Origin: Helichrysum umbraculigerum
Lineage: Eukaryota; Streptophyta; Magnoliopsida; Asterales; Asteraceae
Reading direction: 5' to 3'
Assembly: GCA_949592205.1 (NCBI GenBank)
Contig: CATIUR010000005.1
Location: 134,685,277 to 134,749,276, forward strand
Length of the DNA stretch: 64,000 bases
Shown piece by piece: positions 1-10,615 of the stretch. Made by a program: the position numbers and the translations under genes. The notes under the pieces were generated by a model. That model was not told the DNA's origin. It searched no databases and was given only the letters and a program-made list of their open reading frames with translations. Position 1 is the first letter of the stretch. Each line of letters opens with the position of its first letter.

Positions 1-161
1 TTTCAATCACTTGTCAAACTTTGTACATGAAGTTTCGAAACATACTATCGAACGATTTTGATTTTAGTTCTAAGAACTCGTATGAGTGTCGAATACGCAT
101 ACTACATAAACTTTGTTTTGACCATATTCATAGGTTTGGAATGTGTCCCCATTCCCACAAA
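1..161. other. left flank of the candidate Helitron
   Basis: No gene or repeat is recognised here. The short reading frame at 21-233 has no recognisable motif and runs into a TA dinucleotide tract, so I treat it as chance. Base 161 is A, the base expected immediately left of a Helitron 5' end. Confidence 0.4.
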
Positions 162-391
162 TCTCTATATATATATATATATAAGAAAAACTGTGAGAGA
201 ATCTCCCCCAGATTAAAAGATAACCTTAATTAACACACCTTTAAATTAAATCATGATGTCATTAGTCTGAATAATTGTGTTACAAATTACTAATATGCCC
301 CTTAATCATAATTAACCTAACCTGTGGCTTTTCTTCGCTTCAAAAAAATATGTACACCTGTTCATCTTCAAGGGCCTCGTCGATCATCATG

Positions 392-678
392 CCTCGTCGA
401 TCGTTATGCCGCGCTTCCATCTATCTCGGTTTTTTCATCTTCACAACCAGATATGCGATTTCTATATCCTTAGATTTCTGAAATTAGGGTTCATAAAGTT
501 CAGCCTGATGATGATTTTGTTTGAAGATGCGATATTTGTTGCTGTTCTACAGATGAATTATGGCTCGTCGAACCTTATGCCTCGCTTCCATCTATCTCGG
601 TTTTATCATCTTCACAATCAGGTATTCGATTTCTCTATTCTTTTGATTTCTGAATTTAGGGTTCAAAAAGTTCACAAG
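392..678 (+). repeat. tandem duplication of about 115 bp, spaced 171 bp
   Basis: Copy 1 (about 392-505) and copy 2 (about 563-678) share a segment running from a CTCGTCGA motif through CGCTTCCATCTATCTCGG to TAGGGTTCA, with scattered substitutions. Each contains a possible splice donor after a TCTTCACAA-CAG segment, so it may be a duplicated 5' UTR exon and intron start. No protein was recognised. Confidence 0.6.
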
Positions 679-689
679 TGATTGATGTC

Positions 690-1210
690 ATTATATTTAA
701 TCGAAGCTAATGACAGGTACTGGATCTTCAATTCCTATCGCATCTCTTTTAATCAACAACCAAATCAGGTTATACATATATGTGCGCAAATACATTTGAT
801 TGATAATCATTTTTGTTTAGGTTGATGTTAATGCTATTAATTTAATTTGTATATATGTGTAATTTAGTTTTTCAAACCCTAATTCTGAGGTTGAGATGTT
901 GCTTTCATAAGCCAATTATTTGGTGTTTGATTGTTGGTTTTGTATATTGTCGTTTAATTTGGTGAATTTCGATTTATGACGTTTTGTTACTTCTGTAACT
1001 TTCTTACTCAAATGAAAGGTTAACATGTATATCTTGATCTTCACAAAAGTTTGGCTGCCTGTATAAAAATTCATAAATTAGTTAGAGTTTATAATCGATG
1101 ATGGTTTGAAATATTATAATTGAAGTCAAATTAAACCTCCAAGAGTTGAAGTGACTATTATTCGTAATAGTTTTAGGGTGTTAAAGATGCATAATGCTGC
1201 AAGTAACTAG
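690..1210. other. non-coding, AT-rich; nothing recognised
   Basis: T-rich, intron-like sequence with no long reading frame or repeat. It ends with TTTGATTTGCAG at 1232-1243, which could act as a 3' splice site for the following fragment. Confidence 0.4.
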
Positions 1211-1435
1211 ATGACTAAAGTTATGTCTTTATTTGATTTGCAGGTATGGACACAATGCCTAATGATGTCAGAGACTGGGGATGGTAGCAAGGCATTGTTT
1301 GTAAAATCAGTTCTTGCTGGAGTCGTATTGAACTACCAGGCAATTGCGTGTTGTATATTCAAATCTACAGACATCTGCCAAGTGCCAAATACCTCGGGGC
1401 TCAGCTTGATTTGGACCAGTGGGCAGTAATAAGAT
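1211..1435 (+). pseudogene. exon-like fragment, unrecognised
   Basis: A 72-residue plus-strand frame whose likely coding part begins after the splice-like TTTGATTTGCAG. I do not recognise the protein. Base composition is more balanced than the AT-rich surroundings, which suggests former coding sequence. It sits inside the candidate Helitron with the other plus-strand fragments, so a captured exon is the simplest reading. Confidence 0.3.
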
Positions 1436-1635
1436 ATGATGTATTTATTCTGTTTCATTTATTGGATGTGCTATAATATTAGGATGTGGTATAATAAGAT
1501 GTGACTATGTTTTACCTCATGTAAATTTTTAAATAAGTGTATTCATCAACATGAATTACAATGATGAATTATCAAATGATCTATTAGGTGGGTAGGAGGG
1601 GATTGCTACTTTCATATTCATAAATAGTCAGAGGA

Positions 1636-1823
1636 GAACATTTAGATCTCATGAGCATGATGTGTGATGCAATGTTTAAGTTTGTAAGCCCTTCAGCTGT
1701 AGAAAATGTATTACAGTTGTCGCCTCACGGTGCAAGTGCTCTTGCTGCTACCCTTGCCCAATTAAGTGGTTTCCCACTTTCTCAATATCTCCATCACCCT
1801 ATTCAAGAGATAACAAAGGAGCA
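1636..1823 (+). pseudogene. exon-like fragment with protein-like composition, unrecognised
   Basis: The frame reads open from about 1636 through a segment rich in Ala, Leu, Ser and Pro (including FKFVSPSAVENVLQLSPHG and LAQLSGFPLSQYLHHP), then QEITKEQ followed by GTAACTAC at 1824, a plausible splice donor. After the donor the composition becomes Ile/Phe/Thr-rich and intron-like. It reads as one genuine internal exon of a conserved protein, but I cannot name the family. In the Helitron context it is probably a captured fragment. Confidence 0.4.
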
Positions 1824-1899
1824 GGTAACTACAATAACATTTCTATTTTTTTGTACACAAGTTGATTTGAATTTATTAGATTCAGACGTGACCCGTTAG

Positions 1900-2148
1900 A
1901 TGTAATACACAACCTGACTCAAACCATTTTCAAATGCATGGGTCAAAATTACCACCTTCAATAAATATATTGACAATTTATGCGTTGGAGATTTATCAAG
2001 TGGTTTGTTTGTTCTTGAATCGGTTAACGGTACATGACATCAGTTTAGTAATACAAATTAACATGGCTCCTGTTTTAAGGAGCATAATACGGACGACCAT
2101 CATTAGGTGCACCAACTCGCTTACCATATTTACTAATGTAAATTTTTT
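1900..2148. other. non-coding stretch; nothing recognised
   Basis: AT-rich sequence between the exon-like fragment and the first copy of the 0.83-kb tandem duplication. The overlapping short frames on both strands show no motif. Confidence 0.4.
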
Positions 2149-2364
2149 ATTCAATAATATTTGACTTATCGTATTAATATTTGCCATGGCTTTTCATTTG
2201 GTAGATGGTTTGCGTAAAAAGGAATGTTTATTGTTCGTAAATGTGACTGATTTCCTATTCAGAAATAGGTGGAGTGGTTGCATGAAGAGGTCACTTGCTG
2301 GCGGCTTAATTTGGAGTTCACGAGAATAACTTCCTCTTGTCATCTTAGGACCAAGTAAGAGTAA

Positions 2365-4903
2365 TGATGGGCGCCGAGAGGTCGGTCGCGATTTGACTCG
2401 CGTCGTTGCTGGCCTTCCTCCTGGCGCGCCGATCAGTGGGTTTTTAAAATTTATGTTTTGCTGGGCCTAAGTATACTTAAAACTATGGGAGTACAGTAGT
2501 AAGTATGACCTAGGGTCGTTCTTCAAACTACAACGGGCATATGATCTAGGTCTTTTGATTATCCTTCGTAATTTAGCTGGTTTATCAAGAGTTTGATAGG
2601 GGTTTTTGTTACTTTTCTGTTCTTAACTACTAATTTAAAAACTAAAACTAAAGATAGGGGAGGTGAGGTGGCTACGAGAACTACAGATTAACGCGAGTGC
2701 TTGCTATGACAATCTTATATGCTATTTTAGGGGTAGTTATTTTAGTTAAGGCGTTAGTTATGATGACGGAGTCAGGATTCAACAGACGTACTTGGAACAA
2801 TCAATGACAGCAAAGTATTCTACCTACAGCCTTTCCTTAGCTCCCACGTATTTGTATTCAACGCTTATACCAGTATTCAGCTGTTTTACGGTATTTCCGT
2901 TACAACATTAAAAGGTCCTTGTTATCTATCCTGAGTTATATATCCTAATGAGCCATAATTACTAGCCTATTATCTATCTAACGTAGAGTTGTCCGCAATC
3001 AGATAAATAACATGTCACGAAGATAGCAATTATGAAATGTAAACTCCACCGGAAGTTCTCCCAAATGTAGCAACCAATTTAACCAACAACCATCCTCGAA
3101 TCCTGTTCCCCAATCTCGGACATCCGAGATATCCGAATCATGGCATGAATTGTTGAATAAACAAAAACATGAACAGGGGTTTCCTACCGGAACAAGTTGG
3201 GATGATCTGGTCTAACGGCTGATTAAATTGTTCATCATTATTTTATATAAATCGTCATAACTATTTTACGCATGTTAAACTGGTGTATGCAATCAATTTA
3301 TATTCAAAAACCTAATCATATATCCAACAGCACAGGTGATACTAGCATGCAAACCCTAAAGCAACAATCAAACAAGAACATGCAGCAGAGCAGCATACAA
3401 GGATCAGTTTTAAACGTGCAGAGTTACTGGATAATCGGTTAAGTCACAAATATTCCGAAAGTTCTCTCTAAAATATTTGTTATATGAAATGAATCTAACC
3501 TATCTCTAATCCTACGCTCCGTGTCTCCCTCCGGTGTATTTCAACCAGGAGAACACCGGCCATGTCGAGTTCAACGATCATCAGACACAGAATAATAAGC
3601 GGCGTACCACCAGTTATGTACCAGCAGTAAGTTACAAACCACAGCATAAGTTGGATAGATAAACATTGGAGACTTATTTCATAGATTCAAATATATATAT
3701 TAACAGCATACGGACAGAGTAACGGCGTGTTACAATTGGAATCATTATTTCCACAACGGATTGTGCCCACGACTTTCATAGCTTCCACGTTCCGTACTAC
3801 ACACATTCGTGATGGTTCCGGCGCTATATAAATGAAAGCCGTATAACGTTACCTCCGTTGTTTCATAATGGTGCATCCCAATTGCATATTAAAGTATAAC
3901 TACCCTAGCATAACGACTATCATAGCAAACACAGATTTGTTTAGCTAAGCATGGCAATAATTCTAGCAAGCAATTCTAAATAATTATGACAGCAGCACAA
4001 CATATTTAAAATAACAAGATAGAGATTATAATAAAACCTGACAAAGCGTAATTACAAATCTTGCGCAATCGCAGTCTCGGAGCACCTCCGTTACAACCAA
4101 GCTAGAAGCTAATCTACTAGCTTAATTATACTAACCTAATCTAATTATTTCTAGAGAGAGAGTAGAGAGAGAAAGTGAAGTTGAATGGTGAAAGAATGAT
4201 GAAAATGAGGTGAAATGATCCCATATATATAGTAGTTGCTCAGCCGTATCGTCCAGCCGTATTCCTACCTCCAAATGCTCAACCGTATCGCTCAGCCGTA
4301 TCAAAATCGCATCTTGTACGGGGGAGGAGGACGATACGAGGGGACCTCCCGTATTTCGGGTGGAAATGGCACGATACGGGCGAACATGGGCTGAATACGG
4401 GAGAACGAGGCCGTATACGGGGGAACACCAGCCGTATACGGCTGGACAAGGCCGTATACGGTCATGCTAGGCCGTATACGGTCAGTGCATGGCCGTATAC
4501 GGCTTGTTCCGCCCGTATCCGGCTTGGTTTGCCCGTATTGGTCTTCTCCGGTTCCTTGGATTCTTCGTTCGGCCATAACTTTTGACTCGGGTGTCCGTTT
4601 TCAGCGTTCTTTATATCCACGCGATCGTATTCTCCTGACGAAGAAAATGACATAAGTTAAAGGTCATAATTCTTAGTGGATCTTAAAAAGTGCTTAAAAG
4701 CGTGAACGAGAATGCTTATGATCGTTTTCGTTACATTTATCGTGTTTTTCGACCATTTTAGATGACTTTTGAAACGTTGTCTATATTTTAGCCCGAGTGA
4801 TGAGTTTTAATGATAAAGTATTGATTTTAGATATATTCATCATGATTTAGGCTAAAAAGGTGAGATAATGACACATAAAAACTTGACTTTTTGCGTGTCA
4901 TCA
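2365..4903 (-). repeat. 3' LTR of the Athila-like element
   Basis: It is a direct repeat of 12704-15240. It contains a TATA motif (minus strand, about 4223-4232), a CT-rich stretch on the minus strand just beyond it, and the CCGTATACGG palindrome array (about 4243-4540). Confidence 0.92.
4223..4540 (-). promoter_or_regulatory. TATA box and upstream CCGTATACGG palindrome array, 3' LTR copy
   Basis: On the minus strand CTATATATATGG at about 4221-4232 is the best TATA box of the LTR. Immediately upstream in the sense direction (higher coordinates) are five full CCGTATACGG palindromes near 4411, 4432, 4452, 4472 and 4492. About ten diverged or half sites (CCGTAT or ATACGG) surround them, at roughly 15-25 bp spacing. 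Position and regular spacing suggest an upstream activating region. Confidence 0.6.
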
Positions 4904-4919
4904 AATATCCCACACTTAG
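4904..4919 (-). other. polypurine tract next to the 3' LTR
   Basis: The minus strand reads CTAAGTGTGGGATATT directly before the 3' LTR terminus TGATGACAC. A purine-rich GTGTGGGA core is expected here as plus-strand primer. Confidence 0.75.
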
Positions 4920-6640
4920 ATATTTGCTTGTCCTCAAGCAAACTTCAATCTTACCTGCCGAAATTTCCTGTTTAAGATTTTTATTAAAGCCATAACGAAG
5001 AAGTTATACAGAATGAAAACAAGTATTACGCTAGTTAGATAAAGAAAAGATGTTCACATGAAGTATCCAAAGATCTTTAAGATGGTTCACTTAGGCATAC
5101 TTTCAATTCTCGGGATGTGGAATATACACGACTGGGCGATCTCACTGGTGGTCACTCAATTCACTCAAGTGTATCGGGTTTCCTATTATCCTAAGCCAAA
5201 TGAAAAATCGCTCAAATACCAGTCGTGCAGCATTCGTCTTCATAGGCTTGCCCAAGGATCGTATCTCCATCACTTAGACGGGGACGGTACTAATTATCCC
5301 AGGACATTCAAATGGGTTTTGATGTATGGTGAGGGTTTAAAGGGTATGGATAAGGGTAAAAAATGGCTTTAAGGGTTTTACTTATCTCAGGACCTTTAAA
5401 ACTTATGAAAAATTCTATTTAGACATACTTTTTAATGAAAACGGAAACGGACAACTAAAAAGGCAGAAGATAGCTGTTTTGCCTTCTATCTTTTGAAAAC
5501 ACATGAAGATTTTACGCTTTTGAAGAATCGAAGTTTTCGAGAGATTTAAGCACTTAGCTTTATTCTATTTTTGGTTTAGAATTTTTTGGCCAGGGATCTT
5601 CTAAGGGATTTTTATTTTATTTTCTTTTGCTTTTGCCCTGCAGACATCCTTTCTTTCTTTCATTTTTTTGCTTTTCTGACCCTTTTTTCACTTTTAAATT
5701 TTACTTGGTGTCAATTTTTCACACCACAAGGCTCTCGAATTCTTTTGAATATTGATCATGTAAACGCACACGAGTAACTTTAAGTAAACAATATATTTGT
5801 GACTTTGGGGTAGAAACAAAAAGCATACCTAATTAGCATTTTTCAAAAAGATTTTAAAAATTCTAAGATAAACTTTTGGTAGGTATGAGGGTAAGTGGGT
5901 TTAAAATTTGGGTTGAAAGAAACGAAAAGGCTAAGGCTCAACAGGGTTTTCTAGGCGGATCATCAACACTGAAAATGAGTGTTGGAAGGGTTTTGGGCTT
6001 GAAAGAGATATGTTGAAATGGGGTTTAATCCTAGGGAATGTCAAGGTCCTCTAATTGTACCTATGTCACGTATGACACCCGTCAATGTGATCTCGACACG
6101 CATACCCGGGGCAATTTCTAATTCAGAAATGCATGCACCGGTCACACACAACAAACGAACAGTGATTCATTTAAAATGAATGCTTATAAGGCTCAAAATT
6201 CCTCACCGCAAAAATAGGTTTATATGTGTCCAGTCGTGCGATGCCCCTCTTAGATCCTCATCTTAATTTGTTTGGAGTCCGACATGATTCGACCTTTTTT
6301 TACCAACTTTTGAATACTTGTAAAAAAAAATTCTGTACTCTTTCTTACAATTGTGACTTCAAAAAGTTTAAATTTTTGAAAATTTTGGCAAAAATAAGGA
6401 TTGAAAATCATTTTGAGGACTTGCGTATTTCTAAATCATCATTACGGATATTAGACGAGAGATATACTGCTATCCCACACTTAAAAATAAACATTGTCCC
6501 CAATGTTTCTGCACTAAGTTGGGAGAATCCCACACTTAGGGTTTTGTCTTTAGGAAAAATGTGAATTTAAAAGTTTTAAGTATGGAGGATCCCACACTTA
6601 GAGATTTAAGTGGGCATAAGCATATCTAAGTTACGCAGAA
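4920..6640 (-). other. non-coding 3' region of the Athila-like element with repeated PPT-like motifs
   Basis: No convincing ORF. The tract-like motif TCCCACACTTAG/A (minus strand AAGTGTGGGA) recurs near 6474, 6528 and 6590 besides the copy adjoining the LTR. The rest is AT-rich, with a T-rich run near 5600-5700. Confidence 0.6.
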
Positions 6641-6879
6641 ACTAGAAAAGTTTTAGGAGAGGTACTTCCCTACGGTTGGTGAGCACTGGAATCAGGACCA
6701 GATTCGTGAAGGAGTGGTGCTAGTGATCTGCTGGATTTGTGGACCAGACTCTGTTTAAAGCTCATCCATTCCTTACGAGGCTAAGTTCTGCAATACCATA
6801 AACATAGTCACAATCACCAGTTCAACATTTCAACATCTTAAAAGTTTAACATAAATAAAACATAAAGAAATAAAATAAA

Positions 6880-7371
6880 CTAAAGGTCGTCTAGCAAATC
6901 ATCCATGTCTGGGTCAAATGTCGCAAGTACGTCACAATCTGGAACTGAAGTAGGTGACGTGGCAACAGTGGAACCAGGCATCATGGGGGCAACAGGGAGA
7001 TCAGAGGATATCTCAGCATCAGCAGGAAGAGTGGGCTCTGTAGTAGGTGCAGCTGGGAAAAATAACCATGGTGGAAGAGGTGGTCTGGGACCCTGACCAA
7101 GTCTGAAGGACTGGTCTGGAAGTCTCGGGAGTCCAACCCTCTCCCTGATGTCAGAGTGAGAGTCATGCTGGATGGAGAGCTCTCGGAGAATCGCCCAAGT
7201 CACAGCTGGGTCGGCCGTGGTAATCCCATAGTCGAAGACTGGAGGGCTCGTCACATCTATAGCACGCTCCTCTGGAACAATGGTCAGCTTCTTCTTTCCT
7301 CTGCGGTGTCTCTTCTTCTTCTGCTGTGGAGTCTGAGCAGTGTGTCCTGAGGTCTCAGCTGAAGCGTCCAT
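6880..7371 (-). CDS. extra 3' ORF of the Athila-like element: basic then acidic protein, 163 aa
   Basis: I start the protein at the ATG at 7371 because TTTATGTTTCAG/GATG places a strong splice acceptor right before it, as for a protein made from a spliced subgenomic RNA. The upstream extension to 7461 would then be intron. The product opens with a Ser/Thr/Gln-rich stretch, then a basic cluster KKKRHRRGKKK at about residues 17-27 (a likely nuclear signal), a Pro-rich middle, and an acidic end FDPDMDDLLDDL. No transmembrane segment is seen, so it does not look like the envelope-like protein of some Athila elements. The basic-plus-acidic layout resembles a transcription activator, but that is inference. 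It has no internal stop although pol has four. Confidence 0.55.
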   Translation of the reverse strand: MDASAETSGHTAQTPQQKKKRHRRGKKKLTIVPEERAIDVTSPPVFDYGITTADPAVTWAILRELSIQHDSHSDIRERVGLPRLPDQSFRLGQGPRPPLPPWLFFPAAPTTEPTLPADAEISSDLPVAPMMPGSTVATSPTSVPDCDVLATFDPDMDDLLDDL

Positions 7372-7714
7372 CCTGAAACATAAAGAAAAACAGGTAATGC
7401 TTAGGTTTATAAGTTTATACAAATGCAACAGAGTCAGATGACTTTTGTGAAAGATTTTCATTTTAAAAGTTTAAATCATCTGAATGCTTGCATTTGCATA
7501 AGTCAAATAAAACTTATCTCCTATGTAAATGTAAGAGTGCGGTGCTGTCGGGTATCTAGCTTATCCTGCATTTATTAGTTCAGGGATGATAATACTAAGC
7601 AAAAATAAATTGAGAAATAAAATTAAAGCTATTATAAAGATAAGCAATGGGGTGCCTCCCAAGAGCGCTTGTTTAACGAGTCACTAGCTTGACTCTTTTA
7701 CCTACTTTATCGGC

Positions 7715-9865
7715 TCAAGGTGGTTCAAAGATGTAGACCTCCTTACTGGAAGGAAAGTCTTCGATGTAGTGTTTTAAGCGGTGGCCATTGACTTTAAAAT
7801 TACCGTCCGGTGCTTCTAGTTCGACTGCTCCGAAGGTAAAGACTTTTGATATCACGAATGGTCCGCTCCACCTTGATCTGAATTTGCTTGAGAATTTCTT
7901 GAAGCGCGAATTGAAGAGAAGAACTTTATCTCCAGGTTTGAACTTAGAGTACTTAATTTTAGCATCGTGAATAGTCTTGGTTCGCTCCTTGAAATGTAAA
8001 GAACTATCATAGGCTTGGTATCTCAATTCGGCTAGTTCATTCAGCTGCATCTTGCGATGTAATCCTGTTGTGGAAGGGTCTAGATTGCAATCCCTCAGCG
8101 CCCAGTAAGCCTTGTATTCCAACTCTATCGGCAGATGACACGCTTTCCCATAGACTAGTCTGTAAGGCGTGGTCCCTAATGGTGACTTATATGCAGTTCT
8201 GAACGCCCACAGAGCATCGTCTAATTTATCGGCCCATCTTTCCCTATGATTCATTACTGTTCGTTCTAAGATCCTTTTGAGAGCTCTGTTCGTTACTTCG
8301 GCTTGCCCATTCGTCTGCGGGTGATAGGCCGTAGAGGTCTTATGGGTGACACCATAATACTGTAATGTCCTCATAAACTGAGCATTACAGAAGTGCGTAC
8401 CCCGATCACTGATGATCGCCTTAGGAGTTCCGAAACGAGAAAAGAGTTGCTTGAGGAACTTGGTAACTACTCGTGAGTCATTTGTAGGAAATGCTTGTGC
8501 CTCGGCCCATCTAGAGACATAATCGACAGCTACCAGAATGTATTCTTTTCCGAAGGATTTTGGGAATGGTCCCATGAAATCTAAACCCCATATGTCAAAG
8601 ATCTCGCAGGCCTGGATGTTAGTAAGTGGCATTTCACTCCTCCGTGAGATACTTCCAAACCTTTGGCAAGCATCACAACGTTTTACCAAGTCGTGAGTGT
8701 CTCTGAAAATGGTCGGCCAATAGAAGCCGGAATCGTATACCTTCCTTGCGGTCATATTTGCTCCATGATGTCCTCCAGTAGGTCCGTGATGGCTCTGGTG
8801 GAGAATGTTCCTTGCTTCCCTCTCGTCAACGCATCTTCTTATGATTTGGTCCGGACATACTTTGAACAAGTATGGATCGTCCCAATAGTAGTTCTTAATG
8901 TCTCTGAAGAATTTGCGTTTTCTAGAGGTAGGCATTCCTTTTGGTATGATTCCTCCAACCAGATAATTAGCGTAGTCTGCGTACCAAGGGTCATAGTTGA
9001 ATTGTGAACCCTTCTGGTGGTCTCCGACATTCATGAGTTGTTCTTCAGGAAATTGGTCTTGAATTTCTTTTTCATTAAGCTTTTCCATCGACGGGTTTTC
9101 CAATCGACTGAGATGATCTGCTGCGACATTTTCTGCTCCCTTTTTATCCTTGATTTCTATATCAAATTCTTGGAGAAGCAGAATCCATCGAAGTAGTCTT
9201 GGTTTAGCGTCTTGCTTTTTGAAAAGATACTTCAATGCTGAGTGATCTGTATAGACAATAGTTTTGGACAATATTAAGTAAGAACGAAATTTATCAAAAG
9301 CAAATACTACCGCAAGCAGCTCCTTTTCTGTAGTAGTGTAGTTCTCTTGAGCATCGGTGAGTGTCTTGCTGGCGTAGTATATCGGTTGAAAATGCTTATC
9401 CTTCCTTTGCCCTAAGACAGCTCCAACAGCAAAGTCACTGGCGTCGCACATGATTTCAAATGGAAGATTCCAGTCAGGAGCAACCATGATTGGTGCATGT
9501 GTGAGCTGATCCTTTAGAATATTGAAAGCTTCCAGGCAGTCATCTGAAAAGACAAACGGAGTGTCCTTCTCGAGAAGGTGTGTCATAGGTCGAGAAATCT
9601 TGGAGAAATCCTTAATGAAGCGACGGTAGAATCCAGCGTGACCTAAAAAACTGCGAATGGCTTTAACAGAAGTATGTGGCAGAAGTTTGGCAATGGTCTC
9701 AACTTTAGCTTTGTCAACTTCAATTCCAGACTTTGATATCCGGTGTCCTAGGACTATTCCTTCCTTTACCATAAAGTGGCACTTCTCCCAGTTCAAGACA
9801 AGATTTGATTCTTCGCATCGGGCTAACATTCGTTCAAGGTTGGAAAGACAAGAAGTGAAGGAATC
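7715..9865 (-). pseudogene. reverse transcriptase thumb, RNase H and integrase
   Basis: The N-terminal part finishes reverse transcriptase ([34 protein letters not shown]). RNase H follows, with [13 protein letters not shown], the TEKELLAVV acidic helix and [10 protein letters not shown]. Integrase has the HHCC zinc domain ([13 protein letters not shown] ... CDACQRFG), the DDE core residues in [20 protein letters not shown] and [13 protein letters not shown], and a C-terminal GPF-type module ([10 protein letters not shown]). No chromodomain follows, which argues against a chromovirus. The 700-residue stretch is open and ends at 7715. Confidence 0.9.
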
Positions 9866-9868
9866 TCA

Positions 9869-10612
9869 AAAGACTGAGAAGTCGTCCATGAATACTTCCA
9901 TGCACTGTTCGATCATATCGTGGAATATCGCCACCATACACCTCTGGAATGTGGCAGGTGCGTTGCATAGCCCGAAAGGCATGCGTCGGTAAGCGAATGT
10001 TCCGTACGGACATGTGAAGGTCGTCTTTTCCTGGTCCTTCGGATCGAGAGGAATCTGAAAATAGCCAGAGAAACCATCAAGAAAACAGTAGAACTCGTTC
10101 CCAGATAATCTCTCCAACATTTGATCGATGAACGGCAGAGGGAAATGATCTTTTCGAGTGGCTTGGTTTAGCTTCTGATAGTCGATGCATACCCTCCAAC
10201 CGGTGACGGTCCGTGTTGGAATAAGTTCATTATCTTCGTTTGCGATAACCGTCATTCCTCCTTTCTTGGGGACAATCTGAACAGGGCTGACCCATGGGGA
10301 ATCTGAAATAGGATAGATCAAGCCAGCATCCAATAATTTGATAACCTCCTTCTTGACCACGTCTTGAATCTTCGGGTTGACTCTCCTCTGTCTCTGTATG
10401 GATGGTTTGAAGTCGTTTTCCATTAGTATCTTGTGAGTGCAATAGTTTGGACTAATCCCTTGGATATCAGAGATTTTCCATGCAATCGCCTTCTTATGTG
10501 ACTTCAATACTTGAATGAGTCTTGCTTTCTCTTCGGGTGTAAGACCTTTTGCAATTATAACGGGTAAATGCGAGGTTCCTTCAAGAAAAGCATACTCCAG
10601 ATGAGAGGGTAG
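9869..10612 (-). pseudogene. reverse transcriptase, fingers and palm
   Basis: The frame reads from LPSHLEYAFLEG, the usual Athila linker, through DAGLIYPISDSPWVSPVQ, a VCIDYQKLNQATRKDHFPLP motif, the FLDGFSGYFQI motif and PFGLCNAPATFQRCM to the catalytic FMDDF (the YXDD-equivalent box). A TGA at 9866-9868 follows directly, where related proteins have Gly. All expected palm motifs are present. Confidence 0.9.
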
Positions 10613-10615
10613 CTA

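Noticed and set aside
162..182. TA-rich run read as a simple microsatellite only
   Set aside because: Kept as the possible Helitron 5' end because of the preceding A, the TC start and the well-formed 3' end at 29202, but confidence is limited.
2365..2367. Alternative LTR start at TGGGCG (2368) with flanks AATGA / AGTAA
   Set aside because: The flanks do not match. Starting at TGATG (2365) gives a perfect AGTAA duplication, and the empty site in the tandem copy confirms it.
4301..4655. Paired ORFs on both strands over the CCGTATACGG array, repeated at 14638-14992
   Set aside because: The frames are a by-product of a palindromic repeat array, which tends to be open on both strands. No protein features.
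7156..9992. Plus-strand ORFs over the Athila-like coding region (for example 8663-9007, 9657-9992, 11046-11558)
   Set aside because: They are antisense shadows of the gag-pol frame, which has clear catalytic motifs on the minus strand.
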